Assembly: GCF_009617875.1 (NCBI RefSeq)
Contig: NZ_BLAV01000001.1
Location: 434,001 to 498,000 of the forward strand
DNA from: Prolixibacter sp. NT017
Lineage (GTDB): Bacteria > Bacteroidota > Bacteroidia > Bacteroidales > Prolixibacteraceae
DNA length: 64,000 bases
Reading direction: 5' to 3'
Shown: positions 29,640-39,859 of the stretch, piece after piece
Position numbering within the stretch: position 1 is the stretch's first letter
Layout: each line of letters begins with the position of its first letter
The notes under the pieces: generated by a model
Databases searched by the model: none
The model's input: the letters and a program-made list of their open reading frames with translations, nothing else
Told to the model about the DNA's origin: nothing
Program-made: the position numbers and the translations under genes

Positions 29640-31169
29640 TTATTTTTTGATTTCCACTTTTATCTGGGTAAACGAATGGGGAAGAAATGAGTAGGTCAAC
29701 CCGGTTTTGTTTGTTTTGATTTCCTTCGTTACCGGAATATATTGTGATTGTTTATCGAACGAGAACGGTGTCTCGAGCGACTGACTGTCGATGATGCCGG
29801 CCACTGCTTTCCCTGTCATTTCGCCGGAGGTGGGCAGTATATCGGCGGTAATTGCCTTGTCCTTGTTCCGGTTAATCACGTTGATGTAAAGTGTTTGGGT
29901 TTCGGGCGAATAGACCGACGTAACGTCGAGGTACGGAATGCCTTTGTATTTTTCGGTATTAAAGGTATCGCAAGCCACATAGGTATCGACCGAATTGCCG
30001 AGGCAATTGTTGGAAAATGACTTGAAAATGTAGAACAGCGGCGTTTTGTAGGTTCCTTTTTCGCGGTCGCTTCCCAGCAATGAGGTAAACATGGTAAAGT
30101 TGGCCATCTTCACTACATCGGCGTGACGAACAAAGGAATTCAGGCATTGTGCCACGGACAGTACCGACCGGAAATTACTCCCGAAAGCGCCATATTCATC
30201 TACCGAAACATAAATCGGGTTGGTGAAGTCTTTCTTTGCTTTAGCTGTTTGAATTTCATCGGCGGTTATGCGAATCTTTTCGTCAAAATCCATTGCACTT
30301 TGGCCCATGTAGGTGTAATAGTCGGGTGACTTTTCCCAGTAACGGTGAATGGAGAGGTAATTAATTTTATCGCCAAGACCTTCCAGTACCTTCCGGTTCC
30401 AGTCAATCCATTTGCCGGTACTTTCGTAGTACGACGATCCGGAAGCAACAAAACGGATGGTCGGGTCGATGGACTTCATTGCCTTGGCGGCTTCCCTTGC
30501 TGTTTTCACATAATCATCGGCCGTTTTGTGGCCCAGTTCCCACGGAGCGCCGTCTACTTCGTTACCAAGGTCCCATATTTTGATGTTGTAAGGTTCTTTA
30601 TGCCCGTATTTAATGCGTAAATCCGAGTAGTAGGTTCCCTTCGGGTAGTTACAGTATTCCAGCCAATGGCATGCGTTTTGGATGTCTCCAAGGCCGAGGT
30701 TGACACACACAACGTTGTCACTTCCGATGGACTTATTTAATTCCACCCATTCGTCGGTTCCTACATGGTTGTTATCGGTTCCGCCCCAGGCCATATTCAC
30801 GCGAACGGGGCGCTGGCTTTTCGGCCCGATACCATCTTCCCAGTTATAGGCCATCACGTAGTTCCCGCCCGGCCAGCGCATGTTTGTTACCTTAAGTTCT
30901 TTCGCGGCGTCGATGTAATCCTTCCGGAAACCGTCTTTATCGGCAAGCGGGGAGGAGGGATCGTACAAATTCCCGTAAAGGGTATTGAAGCTTACCGTAT
31001 CGGGTAATCCCATCCTTGCTCCGTTAAAGTGGATAGGCTCCATAAATACACCATAAATATTCGGATCAATCTTTCCGATAGTCCGGTCAACATCGATTCT
31101 AATTTTAGCTGTTTGGGCGCTCAGGAAAAGAGGAAGAGCAAGGCCCAAAAGCGTGAATACTTTTTTCAT
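29640..31169 (-). CDS. GH51 alpha-L-arabinofuranosidase
   Basis: A 509-residue secreted or periplasmic enzyme (signal MKKVFTLLGLALPLFLSAQ). The TIM-barrel catalytic residues are visible: acid/base Glu204 in DLGNEVDG and nucleophile Glu325 in VSVDEYGAF. NIYGVFMEPIHFNG and VTNMRWPGGN are further family blocks, and a C-terminal beta-sandwich follows. GH51 removes terminal alpha-L-arabinofuranose from arabinoxylan and its oligosaccharides. Its length matches the family, without an N-terminal CBM. It sits between a GH43-CBM6 and GH95 in the debranching cluster. Confidence 0.95.
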   Translation of the reverse strand: MKKVFTLLGLALPLFLSAQTAKIRIDVDRTIGKIDPNIYGVFMEPIHFNGARMGLPDTVSFNTLYGNLYDPSSPLADKDGFRKDYIDAAKELKVTNMRWPGGNYVMAYNWEDGIGPKSQRPVRVNMAWGGTDNNHVGTDEWVELNKSIGSDNVVCVNLGLGDIQNACHWLEYCNYPKGTYYSDLRIKYGHKEPYNIKIWDLGNEVDGAPWELGHKTADDYVKTAREAAKAMKSIDPTIRFVASGSSYYESTGKWIDWNRKVLEGLGDKINYLSIHRYWEKSPDYYTYMGQSAMDFDEKIRITADEIQTAKAKKDFTNPIYVSVDEYGAFGSNFRSVLSVAQCLNSFVRHADVVKMANFTMFTSLLGSDREKGTYKTPLFYIFKSFSNNCLGNSVDTYVACDTFNTEKYKGIPYLDVTSVYSPETQTLYINVINRNKDKAITADILPTSGEMTGKAVAGIIDSQSLETPFSFDKQSQYIPVTKEIKTNKTGLTYSFLPHSFTQIKVEIKK

Positions 31170-31199
31170 GACAGATATTTTTATTGATTTAGTTTTTTC

Positions 31200-32561
31200 T
31201 TACCGTTTAAATTGGACCCAGTCAATTTCGACCGGTGAGTTGGATTGTTGTACAACGACCAGGTTGTGAACTCCTTTTTGATAGTTCGAAGCGGGCACAT
31301 CGGTGGTTGCCCATTGGTTTCCTTTGGGAATTTTTACTTCGGACAACAGGGGACCGTCAGGTTTGTCCAACCGTATCTGTATTTTTCCTCCCTGTTGTGA
31401 CAGGGCTCTCACCTGAACCGACTTGAGTTTTTTATTCCCGAAGTCGACCGCATTGTACTTTACCCAGGCGCCTTGGGTATTAAATAGGGTCTTCCAGCCT
31501 TTAAAGGTATCGAGCGAATCGAGGAACGCAACGGATACGCCCTTTCCGCTGATGTGACTGTACCGGTCAATCTGGATTTCCCGGGTTGCCGGGGTTGTTC
31601 CCACTCCGCGTAACGTTGGTGTTACTTTTTGTATGGTTCCGTCAGGATTGAAGAACAGGCTGTCGATACAAACTGACCTGTTCTTATCGAAGTTGGGCGA
31701 CAAGGCATCCTGATGATAGAAAAGATACCATTGATTCTTATATTGAATCATTGATTGATGGTTGGTCCAGCAATGCATTGGCGATTCATCCATGACGACA
31801 CCGGTAACTTTGAATGGCCCCATCGGATTATCACCAATGGCGTATTCCAACCGTTCAATTTTATGTTCTACATGCGGATAAGTCAGGTAGTAAATTCCCT
31901 TTCGTTCGAATAAATAAGGGCCTTCTTTCAATCCTTTTTCAGGAAGGTTTTCAATCTTCTGAGGTTCTGAGGCTAGTTCCAGCATGTTGTCTTTCAGTTT
32001 GGCCACATAAATATTTCCCATGGCCCAGTAGAGATAGGCCTGTCCGTCTTTGTCGATAAATACGTTCGGATCAATTCCATGGACCCCTTCGATTGGCTTT
32101 GCCTGCGGAACATACGGGCCTTCCGGTTTGTCGGCTATAGCCACGCCTATTCCGAAGTTCTTTCTGCCGTTTGGGCCAACCGTTTTTGTATTGGCCGGAA
32201 AATAGAAATAATACTTCCCGTTTCGTTCAATGCAATCGGGCGCCCACATGCTGTAGGACGTTGAGTCGACCCAGGGGACATTGTATTGGCTCACGACGAT
32301 ACCATGATCCGTCCAATCAGTCAGGTTGGAGGATGAAAACACATGATAGTCTTCCATGCAGAACCATTTTTCTCTCAACCCTTTCCCGGGGGGCGTAGGG
32401 ATGTCGTGCGACGGGAAGAGGTATATTTTCCCGTTGAATACTCTTACTGAAGGGTCAGCAGTAAACTGATTACGGATGATTGGATTTTGAGCTTGCGTAT
32501 TGTTCAGGCAAAAGAGTATCAGGATGATTAGTACGGACAATTTGCGATGGTGTTTTTTCAT
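31200..32561 (-). CDS. GH43-CBM6 glycosidase
   Basis: A 453-residue secreted protein (signal ending NNTQAQ). The GH43 propeller covers about 27-320, with base Asp36 (TADPSVRVF), the second Asp in GIDPNVFIDKDG and the acid Glu in KEGPYLFERKG. Residues about 325-453 form a CBM6-like beta-sandwich (KGVSVAFLDSLDTFKGWKTL, then GVHNLVVVQQSNSPVEIDWVQF). GH43-CBM6 enzymes of xylan PULs are usually arabinofuranosidases or xylosidases; the linkage cannot be read from sequence. The active-site lip FPSHDIPTPPGKG differs from the paralogues nearby, so it may have its own specificity. Confidence 0.9.
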   Translation of the reverse strand: MKKHHRKLSVLIILILFCLNNTQAQNPIIRNQFTADPSVRVFNGKIYLFPSHDIPTPPGKGLREKWFCMEDYHVFSSSNLTDWTDHGIVVSQYNVPWVDSTSYSMWAPDCIERNGKYYFYFPANTKTVGPNGRKNFGIGVAIADKPEGPYVPQAKPIEGVHGIDPNVFIDKDGQAYLYWAMGNIYVAKLKDNMLELASEPQKIENLPEKGLKEGPYLFERKGIYYLTYPHVEHKIERLEYAIGDNPMGPFKVTGVVMDESPMHCWTNHQSMIQYKNQWYLFYHQDALSPNFDKNRSVCIDSLFFNPDGTIQKVTPTLRGVGTTPATREIQIDRYSHISGKGVSVAFLDSLDTFKGWKTLFNTQGAWVKYNAVDFGNKKLKSVQVRALSQQGGKIQIRLDKPDGPLLSEVKIPKGNQWATTDVPASNYQKGVHNLVVVQQSNSPVEIDWVQFKR

Positions 32562-32614
32562 TGGTTTAAGCTTTTGATTGATGAACTGATTTGTCAGATT
32601 TAAAATTTCGGCAA

Positions 32615-34300
32615 TTACCTGTGTTTTTTATTTAAGTCGATTTCAATTCGGTCTATGTCAGGTGCCCAGTCCGTAGCATTTGAAATGCGAATGATATTGT
32701 AGCCTTTATGCAATTTGACCGGTAGCGTTTCCCGGGCAATTTTATCCCATCCGCCTGAGTTGAGGCAGGAGAGGGGAATATCGGTTCCGTTGACAGAAAG
32801 CGTTGCGTTACGGTCTTCTCCCGATAGGTAGTAAAGAGAGAGGTTGTATTGGCCGGCCTTCCGGGCGTAAACATGCTGAAATTCGATATAATTATCGGGC
32901 CGGTTACCGATTTGAATGACTTTTGCCTTACCAGAGCAAATGCTGTCTCCGACAGGTTTTGCCAGTCCCGGAAGTGTCTCACTGTGTTGTGTCAGGTTAA
33001 AGTCGTTGAGCCACGCATACTCTGCTTCGAAAACATCTTTCAACTTCGTTTTATGGGCTGTTACCTTAATGAATGAAATACCGTGGCCCGGTACGGTTGC
33101 TGAATACACAGAATCTCTTGAACCCAAATCCGCACGGGCCCAGAGGTCGCGCACTTTAGCGCTTCCAACGATATTTAAGTCCTTCCATTTAACCGAAATG
33201 GTTGCCGGGGTCATGCTCTGATTCAATAACGCCACGGCAAATTCTTTACTTTGTCGCCCGTTCAGATGCTTTGCCCAAACTTGCAAGCTGTCTTGTTCAT
33301 ACAGTAAGTGGGCCTGTAAGCCCGTTGTATCCTGATTGACGGCGATAACTTCCGGGTTGGTAATGATGGCCTTCGTTTCCTCGCTCATTTTGGTCATGTC
33401 CAGACCCAGTACCAAAGGCGACGAAAGGATGCACCACATCGAAAAGTGGCTTCTGTCTTCATTGGCAGTCATTCCCCGGCCAACTTCCAGCATGTCCATA
33501 TCATTATAATGGCCCGGACTGGCATAAGGAGCTAGGTATTTGCTCAGGTTGATAATGCTGATGATACTTTTCCATTTGGGTTTGGAACCGGGGACGTAGT
33601 TGATGTCATGCGACATTCGCCATGAACTGGCTATTCGGGTAACCCAGGTACCGGGGAATTGCCACCGGCAAACGTTAAAGTTGATATCTGTGCGACCAGT
33701 GTTGTCAATCGCTTTGCGAATTTCGGTATACCGTGTTTTTTCGTCGAGCTTTTGCTTCAGGCCGCCGCAATAATCTACCTTCAGGAAATCGAATCCCCAT
33801 GTTTTAAAAATCAGGTTGATGTCTTGCTGGTCGTGGCCGTAAAGTCCGCCACCAACACCACCGGGCTGGTGGCTGTATATCGAACCGCAGGTGTTTTCTC
33901 CGGCTTCCGTATAAAAGCCGGCTTTTAATCCTTTGGAGTGAATATAATCGGCCACAGCCTTCATCCCGTCAGAAAATTTCACCGAATCAATTCTTAATTT
34001 TCCGTCGGGATAGCGGCCATCGAAGAAACCATCATCGATATTGATGTATTGAAATCCTGCAGCTGATAATCCTGACGATACCATGGCGTCGGCTTGCCGT
34101 TTAATCAGGCTTTCGCTGATATGGGGACCGAACTGATTCCAGCTGGCCCATCCCATCAGCGGTGTCTGGGAATGGCTGGTATCCGACTTCTGCTGAGCTT
34201 TAACCGGAACCGAAAAAAGTAAAGCAAGCAGTGAGGATATCACCACTTTTCTGATTGCTGTCATCCGATATTTTCCGGGTGTTGATTTATGTGTTCTCAT
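32615..34300 (-). CDS. GH27 alpha-galactosidase-like enzyme with C-terminal CBM
   Basis: A 561-residue secreted glycosidase. The barrel begins PLMGWASWNQFGPH; the nucleophile is Asp176 in FLKVDYCGG and the acid/base Asp232 in SSWRMSHDI. GFYTEAGENTC and DMDMLEVGRGM are conserved GH27 blocks. After the beta-sandwich (about 340-420), residues about 425-557 look like a CBM35/CBM6-type module (ARKAGQYNLSLYYLSGEDRN, KGYNIIRISN). The family includes alpha-galactosidases and beta-L-arabinopyranosidases. In a xylan PUL it may remove terminal galactose or arabinopyranose. An ATG at 34264 would give a more compact signal (MTAIRKVVISSLLALLFS) and may be the true start. Confidence 0.9.
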   Translation of the reverse strand: MRTHKSTPGKYRMTAIRKVVISSLLALLFSVPVKAQQKSDTSHSQTPLMGWASWNQFGPHISESLIKRQADAMVSSGLSAAGFQYINIDDGFFDGRYPDGKLRIDSVKFSDGMKAVADYIHSKGLKAGFYTEAGENTCGSIYSHQPGGVGGGLYGHDQQDINLIFKTWGFDFLKVDYCGGLKQKLDEKTRYTEIRKAIDNTGRTDINFNVCRWQFPGTWVTRIASSWRMSHDINYVPGSKPKWKSIISIINLSKYLAPYASPGHYNDMDMLEVGRGMTANEDRSHFSMWCILSSPLVLGLDMTKMSEETKAIITNPEVIAVNQDTTGLQAHLLYEQDSLQVWAKHLNGRQSKEFAVALLNQSMTPATISVKWKDLNIVGSAKVRDLWARADLGSRDSVYSATVPGHGISFIKVTAHKTKLKDVFEAEYAWLNDFNLTQHSETLPGLAKPVGDSICSGKAKVIQIGNRPDNYIEFQHVYARKAGQYNLSLYYLSGEDRNATLSVNGTDIPLSCLNSGGWDKIARETLPVKLHKGYNIIRISNATDWAPDIDRIEIDLNKKHR

Positions 34301-34333
34301 CGGTTTGGATAATTGTCTGTGGTATTACTTATT

Positions 34334-35911
34334 TTAATCTTCTGACGAAATGTGATTAGCTATGTGGAAATAATCGAAATCGACATAACCGCCAGGGGTT
34401 TGGGTGGCATAATTGAATAGTCCGAACCGGTACCCCATGAACTGTGGAATGGTGTATTGCATTTGAAGTTGTGCTCCGATTGATTTCCATGATTTGCCAT
34501 CGAGGCTATAGAAAAAATGCGCTTTGTCGGTACGGTTTCTGAAATCACATTCAGCTTTCAGGTAAACTGTTTTCTGGTTCAACGGAATACTTGTAATCTC
34601 AACCGGCTCTCCCGATTCGGCGCTTACCATCACAATCGATTTCCCGCTGTTTTTGAATTTAACTCCTACCAGTCCGTATTTTTTCTGCAAAAGAGCAAGC
34701 CCGGCAAAATCGCCTTCTTTCATGTTCGACACATCAAGTGAGGTAGCCCCGGAGCATACCGGTCCGATTGTACGTTGAGTCAGGGTGTTTCGGACCATCA
34801 GGAAACTGGTATCAACACGGCCGGTTGTCAGGCGCAGGTACCCTTTCCGCTGGGCTACCGACCACAATTTATTGTCGGGGTTATGATTCCATTGCCAAAC
34901 CAAAGGCAATGCAGCTTCTCCTTTGCTCCGGTTAAAATCATCGGAGTTAACAATTCCCGGAATTAAGCTTTTATTGGCGGGAAGCCCCGGCAGGACATCA
35001 GGCACTTTGCCGTTAACTCCCAATACCGGCCAACCATTTTCCCATTTTACGGGAACGAGATACGGGATACGTCCAACGGAGCCATGATCCTGAAATAAGT
35101 AGGCAAACCATTTTCCATCCGGTGTATCAATCAAACCGCCCTGGGCTACTCCTTTGTCCTGTAATCCCAGTTTTCCTTCATAAGGCCCCGTAATTTCATC
35201 GGCCCGGTGGATAACGACCGTACGCATTCCGCCACGCGGCCAGGTAATGTTAAACAGGTAGTATTTGCCATTCACTTTAAACAGCTGGGAGCCTTCGGCG
35301 CCGAGCATGATGTTCGAACCGGCAGGCGCGCTTGCATTCTCGATAAGCACCCGATCCGAGCCTTCTCTCACACCCGAAAGATCTTTCTTCAATTCGACCA
35401 GGTGAAGTTTTCCGGCACCGTAAATCATGTAAATGCGGCCATCATCATCAAAAAACAGCGAGTTATCGTGGAAGCTGGGGCGGAATGAAGATTCTTTCCA
35501 GGGACCTTTTTCAATATCCTTTGTTGAATAGATGTAGGTCTTCCCGGTTGTTTGGGCGAAGGTGGAGACATAGTAAGTACCGTTGTGGTACCGCAAGCTA
35601 CTGGCCCACGATCCTCTTCCGTAAGAACTTTTTCCATTTACAAGGTTCAGAGCATCCACATTGGCCAGTGTATCGTAAGCATAACTCACGATTTGCCAGT
35701 TGACAAGATCTTTCGACTTCATGATCGGCACTCCCGGACTCATGTGCATGGTAGTGCTACTCATGTAATAGGTATCGCCCACCCGAATCATTGACTCGTC
35801 CGGAACATCGGCATATATGATGGGGTTATGCGCTGATTTTTCCTGAGCAAATGTTTTTATTGAAAAACTAGTGAGCAGGATGATTATGAAAATGAAACTT
35901 AATTTTTTCAT
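34334..35911 (-). CDS. GH43 (subfamily 12-like) glycosidase with C-terminal beta-sandwich
   Basis: 525 residues from the ATG at 35911, which gives the signal MKKLSFIFIIILLTSFSIKTFAQ; the open frame runs 18 codons further upstream without a sensible signal. The GH43 domain shows NPIIYADVPDESMIRVGDTYYM (base), HDNSLFFDDDG (second Asp) and MLGAEGSQLFKVNG (acid Glu). The YYMSSTTMHMSPGVPIMKSKD run is typical of subfamily 12, which contains arabinofuranosidases. The C-terminal 190 residues form the DUF1349-like beta-sandwich that often closes the active site in such enzymes (NSDDFNRSKGEAALPLVWQW...). It is secreted to the periplasm or surface, in line with GH27 and GH43 neighbours. Confidence 0.9.
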   Translation of the reverse strand: MKKLSFIFIIILLTSFSIKTFAQEKSAHNPIIYADVPDESMIRVGDTYYMSSTTMHMSPGVPIMKSKDLVNWQIVSYAYDTLANVDALNLVNGKSSYGRGSWASSLRYHNGTYYVSTFAQTTGKTYIYSTKDIEKGPWKESSFRPSFHDNSLFFDDDGRIYMIYGAGKLHLVELKKDLSGVREGSDRVLIENASAPAGSNIMLGAEGSQLFKVNGKYYLFNITWPRGGMRTVVIHRADEITGPYEGKLGLQDKGVAQGGLIDTPDGKWFAYLFQDHGSVGRIPYLVPVKWENGWPVLGVNGKVPDVLPGLPANKSLIPGIVNSDDFNRSKGEAALPLVWQWNHNPDNKLWSVAQRKGYLRLTTGRVDTSFLMVRNTLTQRTIGPVCSGATSLDVSNMKEGDFAGLALLQKKYGLVGVKFKNSGKSIVMVSAESGEPVEITSIPLNQKTVYLKAECDFRNRTDKAHFFYSLDGKSWKSIGAQLQMQYTIPQFMGYRFGLFNYATQTPGGYVDFDYFHIANHISSED

Positions 35912-35967
35912 GGTAATGTATTTGGGCTTACTTAAAAACCAGTTTTGATGATGGATTGAAAACAAAA

Positions 35968-36933
35968 TTATTTAACAGGTTCTACCCCCTTCTTGGTCTG
36001 TATTACTTTCTTTATCGTCCCATCGGGGTTGTAATACATATAGTCCACGCATATCGAACGCCGGTAGCTTCCTCCTGTCGGAAGTGCCCCGTTGTGATAA
36101 AAGAAGTAGGTCTCGCCGTGATAGTCGATGATGCCGGGATGGGTTGTGAAGCTGTTTTCGACATTTCCCTCGATGATTCCCCGGTAGGTCCACGGTCCTT
36201 CCGGACTTTTCGCCGTGCAGTACTCAATCATTTCGGGTTTGGTTCCGGCCCCGGCATAGACTAAATAATACAAGCCTTTTCGTTTATAAACCCAGGGACC
36301 TTCAATGTAGTGTTTGGGCTTAAACGTATGGATGGGACCGTCAGCTTCAATCATATTATCTTTGAGCTTAATCCACTTGCAACTCCCGTTTCCCCAGAAT
36401 AGATAAGCCTGCCCATCGTCGTCGATAAATACCGTCGGGTCGATATCATCCCAGCCATATTTCATGTCGGTTGTCATTTCGTTTGTGATGAGTGCTTTCC
36501 CAATCGCATCCTTAAACGGGCCGGTGGGTCTGTCGGAAACAGCCACGCCAATAGCTGCTCCTCCATTGCTATTTTTGTCCTTTTTGTGAAAAGTCGCCAC
36601 ATACCAATAGAATTTGCCATTACGATAGATACATTGTGCAGCGTAGGCATCTCCGGTAGCCCATGAAAAGGTTTTCGGCGATAAGCAGGCGCCATAATCT
36701 TTCCAGTGAACCATATCTGTAGACGAGAAAACATGCCAGTCGGGCATGTGATAATTGGTTGCCGTTACAGATGCTGTATCGTGTCCGGTATACAGGAAAA
36801 CCGTATCATGGTAAACCATCGGTGCCGGATCGGCTGTAAACAATTTGGTGATGATAGGATTCTGTGCTCGCCCGCTTTCAACTGCCACCATCGCAATTAA
36901 AAGCAGGATGTACGTTTTTAGCTGTCTTTTCAT
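35968..36933 (-). CDS. GH43 glycosidase, single domain
   Basis: 321 residues from the ATG at 36933 (the upstream TTG is rejected), with signal MKRQLKTYILLLIAMVAVESGRAQ. The catalytic pattern is TADPAPMVY (base), DDIDPTVFIDDDGQAYLFWG (second Asp) and IEGPWVYKRKGLYYLVY (acid Glu). It ends soon after the propeller and has no CBM, unlike the close relatives at 49224 and 50588, which share the TADPAPMVY and DDDGQAYL motifs. Probably a beta-xylosidase or alpha-L-arabinofuranosidase of the periplasm. GH31 lies 18 bp upstream in the transcript. Confidence 0.9.
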   Translation of the reverse strand: MKRQLKTYILLLIAMVAVESGRAQNPIITKLFTADPAPMVYHDTVFLYTGHDTASVTATNYHMPDWHVFSSTDMVHWKDYGACLSPKTFSWATGDAYAAQCIYRNGKFYWYVATFHKKDKNSNGGAAIGVAVSDRPTGPFKDAIGKALITNEMTTDMKYGWDDIDPTVFIDDDGQAYLFWGNGSCKWIKLKDNMIEADGPIHTFKPKHYIEGPWVYKRKGLYYLVYAGAGTKPEMIEYCTAKSPEGPWTYRGIIEGNVENSFTTHPGIIDYHGETYFFYHNGALPTGGSYRRSICVDYMYYNPDGTIKKVIQTKKGVEPVK

Positions 36934-36951
36934 CTCGAACAATATTTTGAA

Positions 36952-39564
36952 TTAGTTCATCTTTATTTCAATTCTTTTTCCGGTATATTTCACCCTTTTC
37001 GGAGTTTTCTCAACACCTGTACCGATGCCTTTCGATGTACTCACCAATACGAGGTTGAAGTAGCGTTCCATCAGACATCCGGGATATTCTCCCCGGCGCT
37101 TTCCAATGGTAAGCGTTTGCCGTTGGTCGTTCCATGTGAATGGAATCAATGTGTAGCTGCCTTTTTCGTAATCGTAACTATCTCCTTCGTCTTCGTATAG
37201 AGTGAACCGGCCATCGGCGCCTTTGTAGATGCGCACCTCAATTGTATCAGCAGATTTTTGTCCGGTATACTGCTGGAATTTTCCCATTGGAACAATGGAA
37301 CCGGCTCTGACGAACAACGGAATTTGGTCCAACGGAGCGGCTGCATGGATTGTCTTTCCGCCGTCTAATTGTCGTCCGGTCCAGAAATTGTACCAGGAAG
37401 TTCCCCGGGGCAAATAGACTGGCCAATCGTGCATACCGGATTGGGTCACGGGAGCTACGAGGAATGCCTTGCCAAACATGTATTCCGCCTGCTGTTGCAT
37501 AGCGGTAGTATCTCCATTGAAATCCATCACCAAAGGCCGCATCATGGTTGAACCATTATGGGTAATTTGCCATGCGTTGGAGTAGATGTAGGGCATTAGC
37601 CGATAGCGTAGCTCAAGCATTTTCCGCATATCATCCTCAACTTGTTGGCCGTACTTCCATGCTTCGGTTTCTGACTGGTAGCCATGAATACGGAAAATTG
37701 GGTTAAAAACTCCCCACTGGTACCAGCGGATGAGCAATTCATGATATTTTTTATCGGTATATTGAGAATTGCCTGGACGGAAAAATCCTCCAATATCGGT
37801 TGTCCAGTACGGCATTCCTGTCAGTGAATAGTCGAGACCAGCCACAATTTGTCTTCTAAAAGAATCCCACGTGCCGCCAATATCTCCCGACCAGTTGATG
37901 GTCCCGTAGCGTTGCTGACCGGCAAAAGCCGAACGGGTTAAAATGCAAACTCTTTTGGCGGATGTTGTATGGCGTTGTCCTTCGTAGACGGCTTGGCTTA
38001 CGAACAATGGATAGGTAAGCCGGTAAAAATCGCCCAATCCAAACCAGGTATGCGTGCCCGCCAATGCATCGTTTTCGGGCTCCGTTGCATCCATCCACCA
38101 CGAATCGACTCCGTGGTCAAATAAATTTGTTTTAAGCGTATTCCAATACGTTTCTCTGGTTTTTGGATTGAAATAGTCCAACCATTTTGTGTCAGGAATG
38201 AATAGTTTTTGGGCTACGTACCTCTTTCCCAGTTCTGAATTCTTATCGGGATTTGACCAGATAGAAATGCAGAAATGAGCATTTAGTTCGTGTAGTTCTT
38301 TGATAAACCCGGAAGGATTCGGATAATTTGTTTTGTCCAGGATGGGAACTCCCCAGCCATTTTTGCCCCAATACTGCCAATCCTGAACAATCACGTCCAT
38401 GGGCAACTTTTTTTTTCGAAACTCCTGAACGGTTTCAACCAGCTGCTTACTCGATGAATAACGTTCCCGGCACTGCCAAAATCCATAGGCCCAAAGCGGA
38501 AGCATCGGAACATTGCCGGATAAATTGCGATAGCGCCGAACGACTTCATCCGCATTCTTCCCATAGAAAACTATGTAGTCCAGCGATTTTGCATCGGGCG
38601 AACGGAATGCTGTTTCATCGTTTACCGGTTTCCACGATAATGTTGGAGTATTGGACGACTTGCAGATCACTTTCGCCTGATGTTTCCCGGCTTTTAGCGG
38701 AATGGTTGTACTGATTGCCGGGGGGAGCCATAGATTCGACTCATCAATGCAAATGGAATCGTCTACGGTTAAAAAATAGCGACTATCCATTTTCCCAAGG
38801 TCGAGCATTAGGGTATATTTCCCGTTTGCCGGAACAGTAAACTGTCCGGAATAGAGGGATTGCTGCCGCGAAACTTTCTGTGTTCCCGAGGTCGTTGTTA
38901 CATCTACATCCTGATTACCTCCTGTTGCTTCATTTTTCTTTGTCAATGGCACCTTATTATCGGCCGGATTGAAATACGTCAGTCCGTACTGATGCCAGAG
39001 AATTCCGTATCCTCTGCTCGAATAAAGAAAGGGAATGGATATTTGTGAATTGACCTGTATCAACTTTCGACTGACATTCCGCAAGTTGAGATGTCCATCC
39101 TGGAATTGTCCCAAACCAAACAAGTATTCGTTTTTGGGCGAATCGAAACTTTGTTCAGCAACAAAACATGGCTCACCCATTATGGTATTGGACTTTAGTT
39201 TCCGACTCCCCGGAGTTTCGCTCAGAAATACTTTTCCGTTTTTATCGGTAAACCTGATTGCTCCGCTTGCCTTGTCAAATATTACGCTTACCGCTTTGGT
39301 ACTTAACCGAAGATTTGAATCACTTTCCGAAAACCTGAACTTTGGAACGGGAAGTTTATTGATAAGGATGAGTTCCCGCTTTTCTTTCATCGAGTCTTTC
39401 TCAAACCGGATTCTGATAGCATAATCTGATAACGGAATAATATCCAGCACACCCTTATCGAGTTGTATGGAAAGGCGGTCATTCTGCAGCGTATATGTTT
39501 TATATACCTTTCCGAATGCAATCGAAGGTATCAGGCAAATCAGCAAGAGGAGTTTTCGTTTCAT
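36952..39564 (-). CDS. GH31 alpha-xylosidase-like enzyme with PA14 insert
   Basis: An 870-residue secreted GH31 (signal MKRKLLLLICLIPSIAFG). The nucleophile is Asp492 in SWWMDATEPEND and the acid/base Asp561 in WSGDIGGTW. A PA14-like domain is inserted in the N-terminal sandwich at about 225-335 (SGQFTVPANGKYTLMLDLGK, DDSICIDESNLW, KAGKHQAKVICK). Such an insert is known in bacterial alpha-xylosidases acting on oligosaccharides. In complex-xylan PULs, GH31 removes alpha-linked xylose from arabinosyl side chains. Other activities of the family (alpha-glucosidase, alpha-xylosidase on xyloglucan) cannot be excluded. Confidence 0.9.
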   Translation of the reverse strand: MKRKLLLLICLIPSIAFGKVYKTYTLQNDRLSIQLDKGVLDIIPLSDYAIRIRFEKDSMKEKRELILINKLPVPKFRFSESDSNLRLSTKAVSVIFDKASGAIRFTDKNGKVFLSETPGSRKLKSNTIMGEPCFVAEQSFDSPKNEYLFGLGQFQDGHLNLRNVSRKLIQVNSQISIPFLYSSRGYGILWHQYGLTYFNPADNKVPLTKKNEATGGNQDVDVTTTSGTQKVSRQQSLYSGQFTVPANGKYTLMLDLGKMDSRYFLTVDDSICIDESNLWLPPAISTTIPLKAGKHQAKVICKSSNTPTLSWKPVNDETAFRSPDAKSLDYIVFYGKNADEVVRRYRNLSGNVPMLPLWAYGFWQCRERYSSSKQLVETVQEFRKKKLPMDVIVQDWQYWGKNGWGVPILDKTNYPNPSGFIKELHELNAHFCISIWSNPDKNSELGKRYVAQKLFIPDTKWLDYFNPKTRETYWNTLKTNLFDHGVDSWWMDATEPENDALAGTHTWFGLGDFYRLTYPLFVSQAVYEGQRHTTSAKRVCILTRSAFAGQQRYGTINWSGDIGGTWDSFRRQIVAGLDYSLTGMPYWTTDIGGFFRPGNSQYTDKKYHELLIRWYQWGVFNPIFRIHGYQSETEAWKYGQQVEDDMRKMLELRYRLMPYIYSNAWQITHNGSTMMRPLVMDFNGDTTAMQQQAEYMFGKAFLVAPVTQSGMHDWPVYLPRGTSWYNFWTGRQLDGGKTIHAAAPLDQIPLFVRAGSIVPMGKFQQYTGQKSADTIEVRIYKGADGRFTLYEDEGDSYDYEKGSYTLIPFTWNDQRQTLTIGKRRGEYPGCLMERYFNLVLVSTSKGIGTGVEKTPKRVKYTGKRIEIKMN

Positions 39565-39722
39565 CGTTTATCCATAAAATTGTTCGTTGGAGGCATTGTC
39601 ATGTTCTCCCTAATTTTCCGATGGGAGCGGTTTCTCTCCCGGTCGGTTGCTTCCGAGTGGTTGCACGGATGCTGTCGTCCCTTGACCGATATCATGGGCG
39701 AGCCAGGAACCATCGCTCTTCT

Positions 39723-39769
39723 TCATCCGTCAAAGATTGAAGAGTTGGTTGTCGATCTTTGACGGATGA
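39723..39769. repeat. Intercistronic hairpin, 15-bp perfect stem
   Basis: TCATCCGTCAAAGAT and ATCTTTGACGGATGA pair over a 17-nt loop, between the GH31 and carboxylesterase genes. There is no T run on either side, so a processing or stability element is more likely than an intrinsic terminator. It shares its outer arms TCATCCGT/ACGGATGA with the hairpin at 46590. Confidence 0.8.
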
Positions 39770-39859
39770 TCCAATATCCCACCATTATTATCCTTAGGAG
39801 TGGGTTCTACATTATTGCTAAATGCCGAACCTGGCTGTACAAATCAGTGCAACCACAAT